IMG/VR virus record: IMGVR_UViG_3300045950_000264
Span: 1-33,949 of that record
Reading direction: 5' to 3' (one strand)
DNA length: 33,949 nucleotides
DNA from: a virus
The translations under genes were made by a program, and so were the position numbers. Below, piece by piece: positions 15,198 to 22,616 of this stretch (its first letter is position 1; each line of letters begins with the position of its first letter). The notes under the pieces are model-generated. The model made no database searches. It had not been told where the DNA came from and saw nothing but the letters and a program-made list of their open reading frames with translations.

Positions 15198-15225
15198 GCA
15201 GGGGGAGGGCAATCCCTCCCCCTGC
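15198..15225 (+). terminator. Strong hairpin just after the capsid gene
   Basis: GCAGGGGGAGGG (15198-15209) and CCCTCCCCCTGC (15214-15225) form a perfect 12-bp stem with a CAAT loop; CTCTTT follows. It is very stable but has only a short T run, so it may be a partial terminator or a 3' stabiliser of the abundant capsid mRNA. Confidence 0.6.
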
Positions 15226-15268
15226 CTCTTTGGGCGCAGGGGTAACACTGAATCAAGGGAGGCAGAGA

Positions 15269-15300
15269 AAAGGGCTTTATAAAGGTTTATAAAGCCCTTT
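15269..15300. terminator. Second, perfect 15-bp palindrome after the capsid gene
   Basis: AAAGGGCTTTATAAA (15269-15283) and TTTATAAAGCCCTTT (15286-15300) are perfect inverted repeats separated by GG. With A's on one side and T's on the other it could act as a terminator in either direction. It ends 13 bases before the next ATG, so it could also shield the ribosome-binding region. Confidence 0.5.
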
Positions 15301-15313
15301 AAAGCAGGATTAA

Positions 15314-15703
15314 ATGATAACCACAGCCTATTTAAAAACCCAAATCAAGGGATATAACTTCGAGACCCTCACAGGAGGGGATGACTCGGTAGCTGCCGGG
15401 TGCATCCGAAAGGCCGAGATATGGGTAAGGGCAAAGCTCAGAAAATGCGGGGTCGAGCCTGACTTTACAGACGAGATAGACAAAGAGTCCCTGACCAAGA
15501 GGGCATTATACGAGCTTTACAGCTTTGCGGAAAATGAGGATATAGCAAAGGACAAAAAGCAGGATGCCTACGACCTGCTGAGGGCGAAATACGGAAACTG
15601 CATAGATAAAGACCTGTCGCAGCAGACAGGCAGCCAGAAAACAGCAGGCGATCCGGTGGGGGCAGTCAAAGCTGGGTCGGATAACTGGCAGGGGTTTAAA
15701 TAG
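15314..15703 (+). CDS. Head-completion/adaptor protein, Mu gp36-like (DUF1320)
   Basis: The 129-residue protein has the DUF1320 layout: a four-helix adaptor of which VAAGCIRKAEIWVRAKLRKCG, LTKRALYELYSFAENEDIAKDKKQDAYDLL are visible, then a flexible C-terminus ending NWQGFK. It joins the portal to the tail. The ribosome site is poor (AGCAGG), consistent with the second palindrome just upstream influencing initiation. Confidence 0.75.
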   Translation: MITTAYLKTQIKGYNFETLTGGDDSVAAGCIRKAEIWVRAKLRKCGVEPDFTDEIDKESLTKRALYELYSFAENEDIAKDKKQDAYDLLRAKYGNCIDKDLSQQTGSQKTAGDPVGAVKAGSDNWQGFK

Positions 15704-15704
15704 T

Positions 15705-16322
15705 ATGTTATCCGCTCAAATAAATACGAGCGATCTGACGAAGATCAGGTCGATAGCTGACAAGGTACGTAACACAGGCGGACTAATGTCCGAGGTCGGG
15801 CAATACATGACATCTTCGACACAGCGCAAAATTGACAAAGGCATACAGCCTGAGAATGCCCCGCTGACAAGGGCATGGAAAAAAGGCGGCCTGCCTTTAA
15901 GAGATACTGGCAAATATATGTCCTCCATAAGCCATAGGTCCGACAATGCTAAGGCTGTTATCGGCACGAAGGCGATTCAGGGGCCGCTCATTCATCAGGG
16001 CGGGACAGTCAAGCCCAAAAAGGCAAAGAAGCTCTATATCCCTGCCGGATGGAAGACGCGGCAGATGATGCGGAAGTTCGGGCTGACTCCCGGCAAGTGC
16101 ATCGAGGGCATGAAAAAGGCGGGCTATAAGATATGGAAGTCAAAGAGCGGCAAGGCGTTGATGGCAGCTCAAAAAGGAGCGAAAGGGAAGAAAGCAGAGG
16201 CATTTGTTCTGTTTGTTTTGAAGGACAGAGTAACTATACCGGCAAGAAAGCACTTTTTTATAGACAGCGTTGACAGACAAGTCCTTATGGAGAAGGCGGC
16301 GCAATGGCTAAAGAAGAAATAG
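15705..16322 (+). CDS. Tail completion/virion morphogenesis protein, Mu gpG-like
   Basis: The 205-residue protein has the phage virion morphogenesis family pattern: YMTSSTQRKIDKGIQPENAPLTRAWKKGGLPLRDTGKYMSSIS, AVIGTKAIQGPLIHQGGTVKPK, and ending VTIPARKHFFIDSVDRQ. Such proteins (P2 S, Mu G) attach or finish the tail end. The last 19 bases overlap the next gene. There is a longer basic middle part (GWKTRQMMRKFG, KKAGYKIWKSKSGKAL) than usual. Confidence 0.78.
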   Translation: MLSAQINTSDLTKIRSIADKVRNTGGLMSEVGQYMTSSTQRKIDKGIQPENAPLTRAWKKGGLPLRDTGKYMSSISHRSDNAKAVIGTKAIQGPLIHQGGTVKPKKAKKLYIPAGWKTRQMMRKFGLTPGKCIEGMKKAGYKIWKSKSGKALMAAQKGAKGKKAEAFVLFVLKDRVTIPARKHFFIDSVDRQVLMEKAAQWLKKK

Positions 16323-16813
16323 CTGTTCTTGAAGTATTCAGAGAGCACATCGAGAAGACAACGGGCGTAAAGGCTCTGCTTGAGCCTCAGCCGGTGAAGC
16401 TGCACGAACCGCATTTGAGGATCATGGCGCCGACTGGATGGGATTTCAGGTTTGAGGACTGGACGACAAATGAGACTGCCAAGCTCTACACCGCAAAACT
16501 CGATGCGCTTGTAACATTGACAGCCTATGGCGATGGGCCTGATGTCTATCTGGGCGAATGCTTAAATGCTTCGTTTAAGGTCAACCGTTATTTCCGCGAT
16601 CCAGTTGGTATACCCATAGTCTCGCTTGTAAAAGGCGCATGGAAGGCATCCGGCGCAGGCAGCATAACAGTAACCGGCCAGAGGAAGCCCGGAGGCCAGC
16701 ACTTTAAAAACGAGGATGAGGCTAAAGGCGAAAAGCCGTATCTCTATGAGGAGAGCTTTGAAGCGAGCATATATTTCCCGTATGCGGAATTAATAACTGT
16801 TCAAACTGTTTAA
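16304..16813 (+). CDS. Probable tail terminator/neck protein in the Mu gp37 position
   Basis: The 169-residue protein has an alpha/beta start (EEIAVLEVFREHIEKTTGVKALLEPQPVK) and beta strands to the C-terminus (SFEASIYFPYAELITV). Position between the G-like protein and the DUF2635-like/sheath genes is that of Mu gp37, a small neck or tail-terminator protein. I do not recognise a decisive motif; the call rests on size and order. Confidence 0.55.
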   Translation: MAKEEIAVLEVFREHIEKTTGVKALLEPQPVKLHEPHLRIMAPTGWDFRFEDWTTNETAKLYTAKLDALVTLTAYGDGPDVYLGECLNASFKVNRYFRDPVGIPIVSLVKGAWKASGAGSITVTGQRKPGGQHFKNEDEAKGEKPYLYEESFEASIYFPYAELITVQTV

Positions 16814-16858
16814 GCCGTTTGAATAGTTTAAACAGCTAAAGAAAAGGAGGTCTCAGAA

Positions 16859-17110
16859 ATGGCAAAGAAAAATCAGACAGAAGAAAAGGTGGCGGAGAGT
16901 CAGGAGCCGGAAGTTCAGGAGACAACTGAAAATTCCGAATCCAAAGCCCAGATCTCTCAGCTCAGGTATGTCGGCAAGACGATCAAGCATTTTGACCATA
17001 ACGACAAGATGTATCAGCTCATGCCTAACAGCGTATATCTGAATCTGCCTGCTGACGCAGAGCAGGTTAAAAGGCTGATCGAAAATAAAGAATTAGTATC
17101 GGTCGTATAG
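16859..17110 (+). CDS. Small protein preceding the sheath, Mu gp38 (DUF2635)-like
   Basis: The 83-residue protein has a charged, disordered N-terminal third (KKNQTEEKVAESQEPEVQE...). The compact C-terminal domain reads LRYVGKTIKHFDHNDKMYQLMPNSVYLNLP...AEQVKRLIENKELVSV. A short protein of this type lies before the sheath gene in Mu-like phages (DUF2635). AAAGGAGG precedes ATG. Confidence 0.6.
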   Translation: MAKKNQTEEKVAESQEPEVQETTENSESKAQISQLRYVGKTIKHFDHNDKMYQLMPNSVYLNLPADAEQVKRLIENKELVSVV

Positions 17111-17144
17111 GATTTATATGACCGATAGAAAGGAGGACTAAAAA

Positions 17145-18365
17145 ATGGCATTTCAACACGGAGTATATATTCATGAACTGGATACGAAGATTTTAGGAGT
17201 CAGGACATGCGACAGCGCATTGCCTTTTATTGTCGGCATTGCGCCGGTGCAGTCTCTGACAGGAGACAAGCCTATCAATCAGGCAAAGCTGATATTCAAC
17301 TACAAAGAGTTTGTAAACACATTCGGCAATGTGCCTGCGGGACAAAGCGAAAGCATCTACACACTTTCGCAATTTGCGAGGATATACTTCACGCTCTATG
17401 GAATGAGCCCGGCGATATTCGTAAATGTATTTGACCCTGCAGTGCATAAGGATGCGCAGAACAATCCCGACCCCTCTCTGGTGGCATCAAACGATATCAT
17501 CGGCGGAGTGGATGCGGGGACAGGCAAAAGAAGAGGCCTTGAGCTCATAGAGGAGACATTCAGCAGCTTCGGCAAGGTTGTGGGCGCGGTGCTTGCGCCG
17601 GGATACGGACATATCGCCTCTGTAGCCAATGCGCTCATCGCAAAGGCAGAGAAGGTCTGCAATCACTTTAAAGCGATGGCATATTTCGATGTTCCGACCA
17701 CTATAGAGAAGCCTGCGGATGCGATTGCATTCAAAGCAGCATTCGGCTCGCCTCATGCGGTTATCGCATGGCCGCAGGCTCAATATGGCAACCAGATGCA
17801 CTGGCTATCAGCTCAGGCAGCGGGTCTAACGGCAAAAGTGGACGAGAAGAACACAGGCGTGCCTTATGAATCTCCATCGAACAAAGAGCTGAGGATAGAC
17901 GGCCCATCAAAGATACTTACTATTCAGGAGGCGAATTACCTCAACGAGCAGGGCATTGCAACCGTCTTCAGGTTCTCGACCGGCTGGAAGCTCTGGGGCA
18001 ACCGCACCGCTGCATTCCCTGGAAAAACGGACATCAAAGACGCCTTCATCCCCTGCAGGAGAATGGCAAACTGGATTGAGAACAACCTTGTGCTTTTGTC
18101 ATGGCAAAAGGTTGACGATCCAATGAACAAGAGGCTCATCGAGACGGTCGTAAGCACGGTGAATATCTGGCTCAATGGCCTTGTGGGAAGGAGCTTTTTG
18201 ATCGGCGCAAAGGTGTATTTCAGGAAAGAGGATAATCCGCTTACGGATCTCGCAAACGGCATAATCAGATTCTACATCACCTATCTCGCCCCGCCGCCTG
18301 CAGAGACGATCGAATACATCCTCGAAGTGGATGTTACTTATTTCAATAATCTGTTTGGAGGTTAG
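17145..18365 (+). CDS. Tail sheath protein (Mu gpL/P2 FI-like)
   Basis: The 406-residue protein has the sheath-family N-terminus (HGVYIHELDTKILGVRTCDSALPFIVGIAP). The domain III-like C-terminus is also recognisable: WIENNLVLLSWQKVDDPMNKRLIETVVSTVNIWLNGLVGRSFLIGAKVYF, then LANGIIRFYITYLAPPPAETIEYILEVD. It forms the contractile outer tube of the tail. AAGGAGG precedes it and the tube gene follows at 3 bases. Confidence 0.92.
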   Translation: MAFQHGVYIHELDTKILGVRTCDSALPFIVGIAPVQSLTGDKPINQAKLIFNYKEFVNTFGNVPAGQSESIYTLSQFARIYFTLYGMSPAIFVNVFDPAVHKDAQNNPDPSLVASNDIIGGVDAGTGKRRGLELIEETFSSFGKVVGAVLAPGYGHIASVANALIAKAEKVCNHFKAMAYFDVPTTIEKPADAIAFKAAFGSPHAVIAWPQAQYGNQMHWLSAQAAGLTAKVDEKNTGVPYESPSNKELRIDGPSKILTIQEANYLNEQGIATVFRFSTGWKLWGNRTAAFPGKTDIKDAFIPCRRMANWIENNLVLLSWQKVDDPMNKRLIETVVSTVNIWLNGLVGRSFLIGAKVYFRKEDNPLTDLANGIIRFYITYLAPPPAETIEYILEVDVTYFNNLFGG

Positions 18366-18367
18366 CA

Positions 18368-18892
18368 ATGAAAGATATACCTACTTTAATCAATGACGCG
18401 AATGTGTATGTTGACGAGGCCAACTGGCTTGGAAAGTCAGAAGTGGAGCTTCCGTCCATAGCTCATAAGGTGATAGAGATGAAGCAGTTCGGCATCTCAG
18501 GCTCGATGGAAGTGCCGCTCATCGGGCATATAGATAAGCTCGACGGCAAGATCAAGTTTAAGGCGATTGAGCCGGATGCGCTGAATGTGATCTACAACCC
18601 GAAAAAAGCCCCTCTCCTTGATGTGCGGGCAGCACAACAGAAATACAACACATCCTCCGGAGAGATTGTTATCGAGGACATCAAGATTACGATGAGGGCG
18701 TTTTTTAAGAATGTGAAGATACAGAGCATGAAGCAGGGATCTGACAGCGAATCCGAAGCGGACTATGCAGCTCATTACTTCAAGATGGAGATCAACGGTC
18801 AGGAGGTGCTGGAGATTGATAAGTTCAATTACATCTACAAGGTAAACGGCGAGGATATACTTGCCGAGGTGAGGTCTGCCTTAGGACAGTAA
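18368..18892 (+). CDS. Tail tube protein (Mu gpM/P2 FII-like)
   Basis: The 174-residue protein begins with IPTLINDANVYVDEANWLGKSEVELPSIAHKV, continues with GISGSMEVPLIGHIDKLDGKIKF, and ends with HYFKMEINGQEVLEIDKFNYIYKVNGEDIL, all typical for contractile tail tube proteins of the P2 FII family. It stacks as hexameric rings inside the sheath. Confidence 0.9.
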   Translation: MKDIPTLINDANVYVDEANWLGKSEVELPSIAHKVIEMKQFGISGSMEVPLIGHIDKLDGKIKFKAIEPDALNVIYNPKKAPLLDVRAAQQKYNTSSGEIVIEDIKITMRAFFKNVKIQSMKQGSDSESEADYAAHYFKMEINGQEVLEIDKFNYIYKVNGEDILAEVRSALGQ

Positions 18893-18931
18893 TAAAACAT
18901 GAGCAGAAAGCAAAGGAGGAAAAAGGAATCT

Positions 18932-19243
18932 ATGGAAAGCGAAACAAACGCGATAAAAGAACTAACCTTATCTGACGGCAGAAAAGCTGTCATAAAGGCT
19001 GGCAAGGGCAGAGACCTGCTTAATGCTCAACGAAAGGCAAAGTCATCAGAAGAGGTCATGTGGTCTCTTCTCGGAGAGCTGCTGGAGGTTGACGGCAAAA
19101 AAATTCCGTTTGAAGACCTGCTGGAGATGCCTCTCGGTGATATCATGGCGCTCATGGCTGAATTGTCGGACGGCTTCGCAAATTTGCCCTTCCCTCAGCC
19201 CGGCACGTCATCCATCTCGCAAAAACAACCGGCTGGAGTTTAG
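18932..19243 (+). CDS. Tail assembly chaperone, Mu gp41-like (unshifted product)
   Basis: I prefer ATG 18932 (MESETNAIKELTL) with AAAGGAGG upstream; an in-frame ATG at 18899 has no ribosome site. The protein ELTLSDGRKAVIKAGKGRDLLNAQRKA...VMWSLLGELLEVDGKKIPFEDLLEMPLGDIMALMAEL has the E-type phage tail assembly chaperone pattern. Near the 3' end lies AAATTTG (19180-19186), a slippery heptamer in the correct phase. The chaperones assist folding of the tape measure, which follows in the next + strand gene. Confidence 0.85.
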   Translation: MESETNAIKELTLSDGRKAVIKAGKGRDLLNAQRKAKSSEEVMWSLLGELLEVDGKKIPFEDLLEMPLGDIMALMAELSDGFANLPFPQPGTSSISQKQPAGV

Positions 19244-19341
19244 CGGAGATAGAGGAGATGGGATGGGAAAAACTTTCTTTCTGGGTTGAGGAGGCTGCGA
19301 AATACAGCGAGGCAATGCAGCCGGACTTAGGGGAGATGTAA
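18932..19341 (+). CDS. gp41/42-like chaperone made by -1 programmed frameshift
   Basis: Shifting -1 at A AAT TTG (19180-19186) continues ALPSARHVIHLAKTTGWSLAEIEEMGWEKLSFWVEEAAKYSEAMQ... in the overlapping frame, ending at TAA 19339-19341. The 'LA..TGWsl.Ei..M...eL.fW' stretch is typical of the frameshifted half of tail chaperones (Mu gp42, lambda GT-like). The -1 frame has no start codon with a ribosome site. It opens only after a TGA around 19160, leaving a narrow window that includes the heptamer. The shifted product would be 136 residues. Confidence 0.75.
19180..19186 (+). other. Slippery heptamer A AAT TTG for -1 ribosomal frameshift
   Basis: The heptamer AAATTTG fits X XXY YYZ in the gp41 frame (GCA AAT TTG). 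After slippage both codons can re-pair (AAA, TTT). It lies at the position expected for tail-chaperone frameshifting, upstream of the tape measure gene. Confidence 0.7.
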
Positions 19342-19563
19342 AAGTCTCCCCTTCAAATATTTTTTATTGGTTTTGTGAATAGGATTTTGAGAGGCGCGTA
19401 TGGAGAAAACGAGCTTAAAAATGATGTATACGATCAGAAAGACCGCGCTTAGCACAAGCATAGCGGCAAAAGTAAGGCCGAGCATGGCCGCAAAGATATA
19501 CGCGGCAACAATTACAAGTGTCGGCGCTATGAGGTAGGCGATGATAAAAGGCAGCCAGTACAT
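19327..19563 (-). CDS. Minus-strand small membrane protein, probable moron
   Basis: This is the only gene on the opposite strand inside the late region. The 78 residues start MYWLPFIIAYLIAPTLVIVAAYIFAAML and continue GLTFAAMLVLSAVFLIVYIIFKLVF, giving two transmembrane segments, with a basic tail (NKKYLKGRLLH). Its own promoter is visible: extended -10 TGGTATAAT (19569-19577, read on minus) only 5 bases before ATG, so the mRNA is probably leaderless. Plus-strand DNA between the chaperone and tape measure contains no other gene. An independently transcribed extra gene in a phage late operon is a moron; these are often expressed from the prophage and alter the host envelope. No family recognised. 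Confidence 0.7.
   Translation of the reverse strand: MYWLPFIIAYLIAPTLVIVAAYIFAAMLGLTFAAMLVLSAVFLIVYIIFKLVFSIRASQNPIHKTNKKYLKGRLLHLP
19330..19351 (+). terminator. Hairpin after the tail chaperone, T-rich tail
   Basis: GGGGAGA (19330-19336) pairs with TCTCCCC (19345-19351), and ATATTTTTTATT follows a few bases later. It overlaps the 3' ends of both the plus-strand chaperone frame and the minus-strand gene that converges on it. Confidence 0.5.
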
Positions 19564-19568
19564 AACTA

Positions 19569-19577
19569 ATTATACCA
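19569..19577 (-). promoter_or_regulatory. Extended -10 promoter of the minus-strand moron
   Basis: Read on the minus strand this is TGGTATAAT (TGN-TATAAT), a perfect -10 with TG extension. The -35 region 17 bases further upstream (TTCCCT) is weak. Transcription would begin about at the A of the ATG (19563). Confidence 0.6.
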
Positions 19578-19606
19578 TGTCAATCGGCAAGAGGGAATAG
19601 AAAATT

Positions 19607-22018
19607 ATGGATATGTTCACCATAGGCTTGTTGTTTACTGCGATAGACAAAGTCTCCAGCGTGGTCAACGGCATGTGCAACAACACTATAACCAATCTTG
19701 GAAAAGTGCAGGACAAAATGCTTGCAGTCTCTGAGAGTATGAAGCGTATAGGTTTTGCGGCGGCAGGCGCGGGATTGATGATCAGCGGGGCGATACAGAA
19801 GCCTATCAGGATATTTGCCGACCTCGATGAATCTCAGAAGCGTCTTAAAACAACGCTGATGGATGCTTCCGGCGCCGTCGGCAAAGAATTCGAGGAGCTG
19901 AAGGTTTTAGCGGATAAACTCGGTACTGCTTTGCCCGGCTCTTCAAAAGACATGATCGAGATGTTTATTGCCCTTCGAGAGCAGGGAGTGCAGACAAAAG
20001 CCATACTCGGCGGCATCGGAGAGGCAACAGCAAAATTTGCAGTTCTGATGAAGCTCGGATTTTCCGAGGCTGCCACGCATATTTCTAAGTTTCAGGAGAG
20101 CATGGGCGTTGCGGATAAAGACGCAGTAGCGTTCATGGATACTCTGCAGAGATTAAAGTTCGCATCGGGCATAGAGGTCGGAGATCTTGCCTACACCTTT
20201 AAATATATGGGCGCATCTCTGAAGACATTAAATATTCAGGGTATCGAGGATGCTAAAAAACTCTCGGCCATTATTGGAGTAATGGCTGCTAATTCCATCG
20301 AGGGCAGCACGGCAGGCACCAACTTTGCCGCTGCACTTGGCAAGATGGCGGAGATAACCCATAAACTCGATAGAAAAAGAATAAGAGAGGTCATAGGCCC
20401 GATGCTTGACAGCCATAGAATAAAGCTGGACTTCTTTACAGAAAAAGGAGAATTCATCGGGCTTGAGGGCATGATAAAACAACTCGAAAAGCTCAAAGCT
20501 CTTAGCCAGCAGGAAAAGCTTCTTGTGCTGAGCAAACTGTTCAGCGTTGAGGCTGCAAGGCCGCTTTCGATACTTGTGGACAAAGGACTTGCCGGGTATA
20601 ACGAGATGCATCAGCGGATGCAGCAGCAGGCTGACATGCAGAAAAAAATAGACGAAATCATGTCCGGCACAAAGATGAAGTGGGATACCCTCTCAGGCAC
20701 GGTCAGTAATTTCCTTGCCCACATGGGCGGCGCTATTGCCGGCAGTCTGAAGCTAAATATAGTCTTTGAAAAGCTTAACGATATTTTTGGCAGGCTTGAC
20801 GCATGGGTTGTCAGACATCAGAAGCTCGCGGGCGCTATCGGCGCAGTGGTGGCAGTCGGCGGCGTGGGGCTTGTCGTTTTCGGCAGCGCATTGATGCTGC
20901 TGGGCATGGCGACAAAGATGCTCTCGCACGGCATCGGCGCAGTCAATACCTTTACGAGTTTTATAAAGATCGCTATTCCATGGGTGCGGTTGAAGGCGAT
21001 GGAGATATGGCGATTGATAGGTGCTCATAAACTGTTGGCTGCTATTGAATATCACGGCGGCTTCTGGAATACTTTGCAGTATTTTATGCTGACCACTCGC
21101 TATAGAATCCTTGCTGCCGGAGGCGCAATGAAGTTTCTGATAGGCGGCATTAAGGCATTTTCGCTTGCCCTCCTCACAATGCCGGTGGGCTGGATCACAA
21201 TGGCTATCGCAGGGACTGCATTTCTGATATATAAGTTCTGGGGGCCTATCTCGGGATTTTTTAAAGGGCTCTTTAAAGGAATTGCCGAGGCCTTGAAACC
21301 GCTTGAGCCTGCGTGGGACGTCTTCAAGAAAATAGCGCCGATTTTTTCCCCTATAATCATACCGCTAAGGCTTATTTACAACCTCGTGAAATGGCTTATA
21401 AAGCCGGTTAATGACACAGGAAAGGCTGCGGAAAATCTCGGTTTGAGATTTGGCAGGGCGATAGGCAGGATACTTTCGTCTATACTTACCTTGCCCGCAA
21501 AAATGCTCACTGCCGGTGCGAACATCATTGACAGCCTGTATCAGGGCATGATGTCGAAGATAAGCAAACCTATTGAAGCTATAAAAGGGATAGCGCAGAG
21601 GATCAGGAACTTTTTGCCCTTTAGTCCAGCCAGAGAGGGGCCTTTTAAGGATCTGCACAGAATCAGAATTATAGAGACTATTGCAGAGACAATAAAGCCA
21701 GCACCGATGTTGACGGCTATGGGCAGAGTAATGTCAGAAACAAAACAGGTGCTACAGCCAATTACACAGCCTGTGTTTCAGCAATTACATGCAGTTAAGA
21801 CAGCGATACAGCCAATTACACAGCCTGTTCGATATGCATCTGCAATGGGCGGAGCCGGTTTGCCTTCTATTTCTATAACACAAAACTTTTATGTTCAAGG
21901 AAGCCCTGGCGATACGGCAGTTAAAAAGATCGCATCGCAGACATATACGGCAAGCGAGGATGCGATCAGGCGCGTGATCGAGAAGTATTTTGCGAATAAG
22001 GCAAGGAAGGAGTGGTAA
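19607..22018 (+). CDS. Tail tape measure protein
   Basis: The 803-residue protein is the longest in the window. It has an N-terminal helical part (MDMFTIGLLFTAIDKVSSVVNGM...LAVSESMKRIGFAAAGAGLMISGA) typical for TP901-type tape measures, then a central part with QQEKLLVLSKLFSVEAARPLS. Two hydrophobic regions follow at about 405-445 (LAGAIGAVVAVGGVGLVVFGSALMLLG) and 505-550 (FSLALLTMPVGWITMAIAG). The 'FLPFSPAREGPFKDL' box near residue 670 is common to tape measures. It sets tail length and may form the DNA channel in the inner membrane. The C-terminus has QPITQPV repeats. The stop overlaps the gpU-like ATG (TAATG). Confidence 0.9.
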   Translation: MDMFTIGLLFTAIDKVSSVVNGMCNNTITNLGKVQDKMLAVSESMKRIGFAAAGAGLMISGAIQKPIRIFADLDESQKRLKTTLMDASGAVGKEFEELKVLADKLGTALPGSSKDMIEMFIALREQGVQTKAILGGIGEATAKFAVLMKLGFSEAATHISKFQESMGVADKDAVAFMDTLQRLKFASGIEVGDLAYTFKYMGASLKTLNIQGIEDAKKLSAIIGVMAANSIEGSTAGTNFAAALGKMAEITHKLDRKRIREVIGPMLDSHRIKLDFFTEKGEFIGLEGMIKQLEKLKALSQQEKLLVLSKLFSVEAARPLSILVDKGLAGYNEMHQRMQQQADMQKKIDEIMSGTKMKWDTLSGTVSNFLAHMGGAIAGSLKLNIVFEKLNDIFGRLDAWVVRHQKLAGAIGAVVAVGGVGLVVFGSALMLLGMATKMLSHGIGAVNTFTSFIKIAIPWVRLKAMEIWRLIGAHKLLAAIEYHGGFWNTLQYFMLTTRYRILAAGGAMKFLIGGIKAFSLALLTMPVGWITMAIAGTAFLIYKFWGPISGFFKGLFKGIAEALKPLEPAWDVFKKIAPIFSPIIIPLRLIYNLVKWLIKPVNDTGKAAENLGLRFGRAIGRILSSILTLPAKMLTAGANIIDSLYQGMMSKISKPIEAIKGIAQRIRNFLPFSPAREGPFKDLHRIRIIETIAETIKPAPMLTAMGRVMSETKQVLQPITQPVFQQLHAVKTAIQPITQPVRYASAMGGAGLPSISITQNFYVQGSPGDTAVKKIASQTYTASEDAIRRVIEKYFANKARKEW

Positions 22019-22401
22019 TGGAGATAGGCGCTCTCGGAGACATAGCTTTTGAGTTTTCAGAGCGATATGCAAACAGCATTGATGAGCTGAAGCGCAGCCG
22101 TTCATGGAAATATGCAGAGCATGAGATTGTTAAAGGAAAATCAAAACTTCAGGGACTCGGCAGGCAGCTTGATACTGTCTCTTTCAGCGGAAGGTTCGTT
22201 GATTATTTCTGCTATCCACTCGATGAGATGCACAGGCTTGAGGCCGAGGCAGAAAAAGGAGAGCATCTTGTTCTTGTGCTTGGCGATGAGACCTTCGGAG
22301 AGTTCGTAATAGAGAGCATCTCAGAGACATGGAGGGATGTGGACGGCAGCGGCAATCCAAGAGTGATAGAGTTTGATGTGCAGCTCAAGGAGTATAACTG
22401 A
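22018..22401 (+). CDS. Tail protein, P2 gpU-like
   Basis: I choose ATG 22018 (MEIGALGDIAFEFS), overlapping the tape-measure stop with AAGGAGT in front, instead of GTG 22012. The protein has 127 residues; the pattern RSWKYAEHEIVKGKSKLQGLGRQLDTVSFSGRFVDYFCYPLDEMHRLEAEAEKGEHLVLVLGDETFGEFVIESI is that of P2 U. U-like proteins work at the tail tip/baseplate side. The presence of U, X and D shows a P2-type distal tail behind a Mu-type head. Confidence 0.88.
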   Translation: MEIGALGDIAFEFSERYANSIDELKRSRSWKYAEHEIVKGKSKLQGLGRQLDTVSFSGRFVDYFCYPLDEMHRLEAEAEKGEHLVLVLGDETFGEFVIESISETWRDVDGSGNPRVIEFDVQLKEYN

Positions 22402-22616
22402 TGAGGTATCGCACTATTCAGAATGACAGGTGGGATCAGATTTCAATGAAGTTTTACGGCCACTCTGACTATTACAAGGAGATCATAAAGGCAAATCCGT
22501 ATCTCTCTGACGAGATAAAGAGGAGTCCCCTGCTTTCGGCAGGAGCTGAGCTTGAAATACCGGAGCTTGAAATAGAGCCGTCATATCCAGAGGAGCTGCC
22601 GCCGTGGAAAAGATAA
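22401..22616 (+). CDS. Tail protein, P2 gpX-like (LysM-type)
   Basis: The 71-residue protein (MRYRTIQNDRWDQISMKFYGHSDYYKEIIKANPYLSD, then LSAGAELEIPELE) is a typical tail protein X with a LysM-like fold: 'Dr.D.Ia...YG...y...ii.aNP.L......l.aG..i.lPel'. It may bind the peptidoglycan or clip the hub. It overlaps genes at both ends. Confidence 0.88.
   Translation: MRYRTIQNDRWDQISMKFYGHSDYYKEIIKANPYLSDEIKRSPLLSAGAELEIPELEIEPSYPEELPPWKR

Noticed and set aside
19557-19600. TTGACA-like hexamer beside the moron -10
   Set aside because: On the minus strand TTGACA lies only 3 bases from TATAAT, far too near to serve as a -35 box; only the extended -10 is credited.
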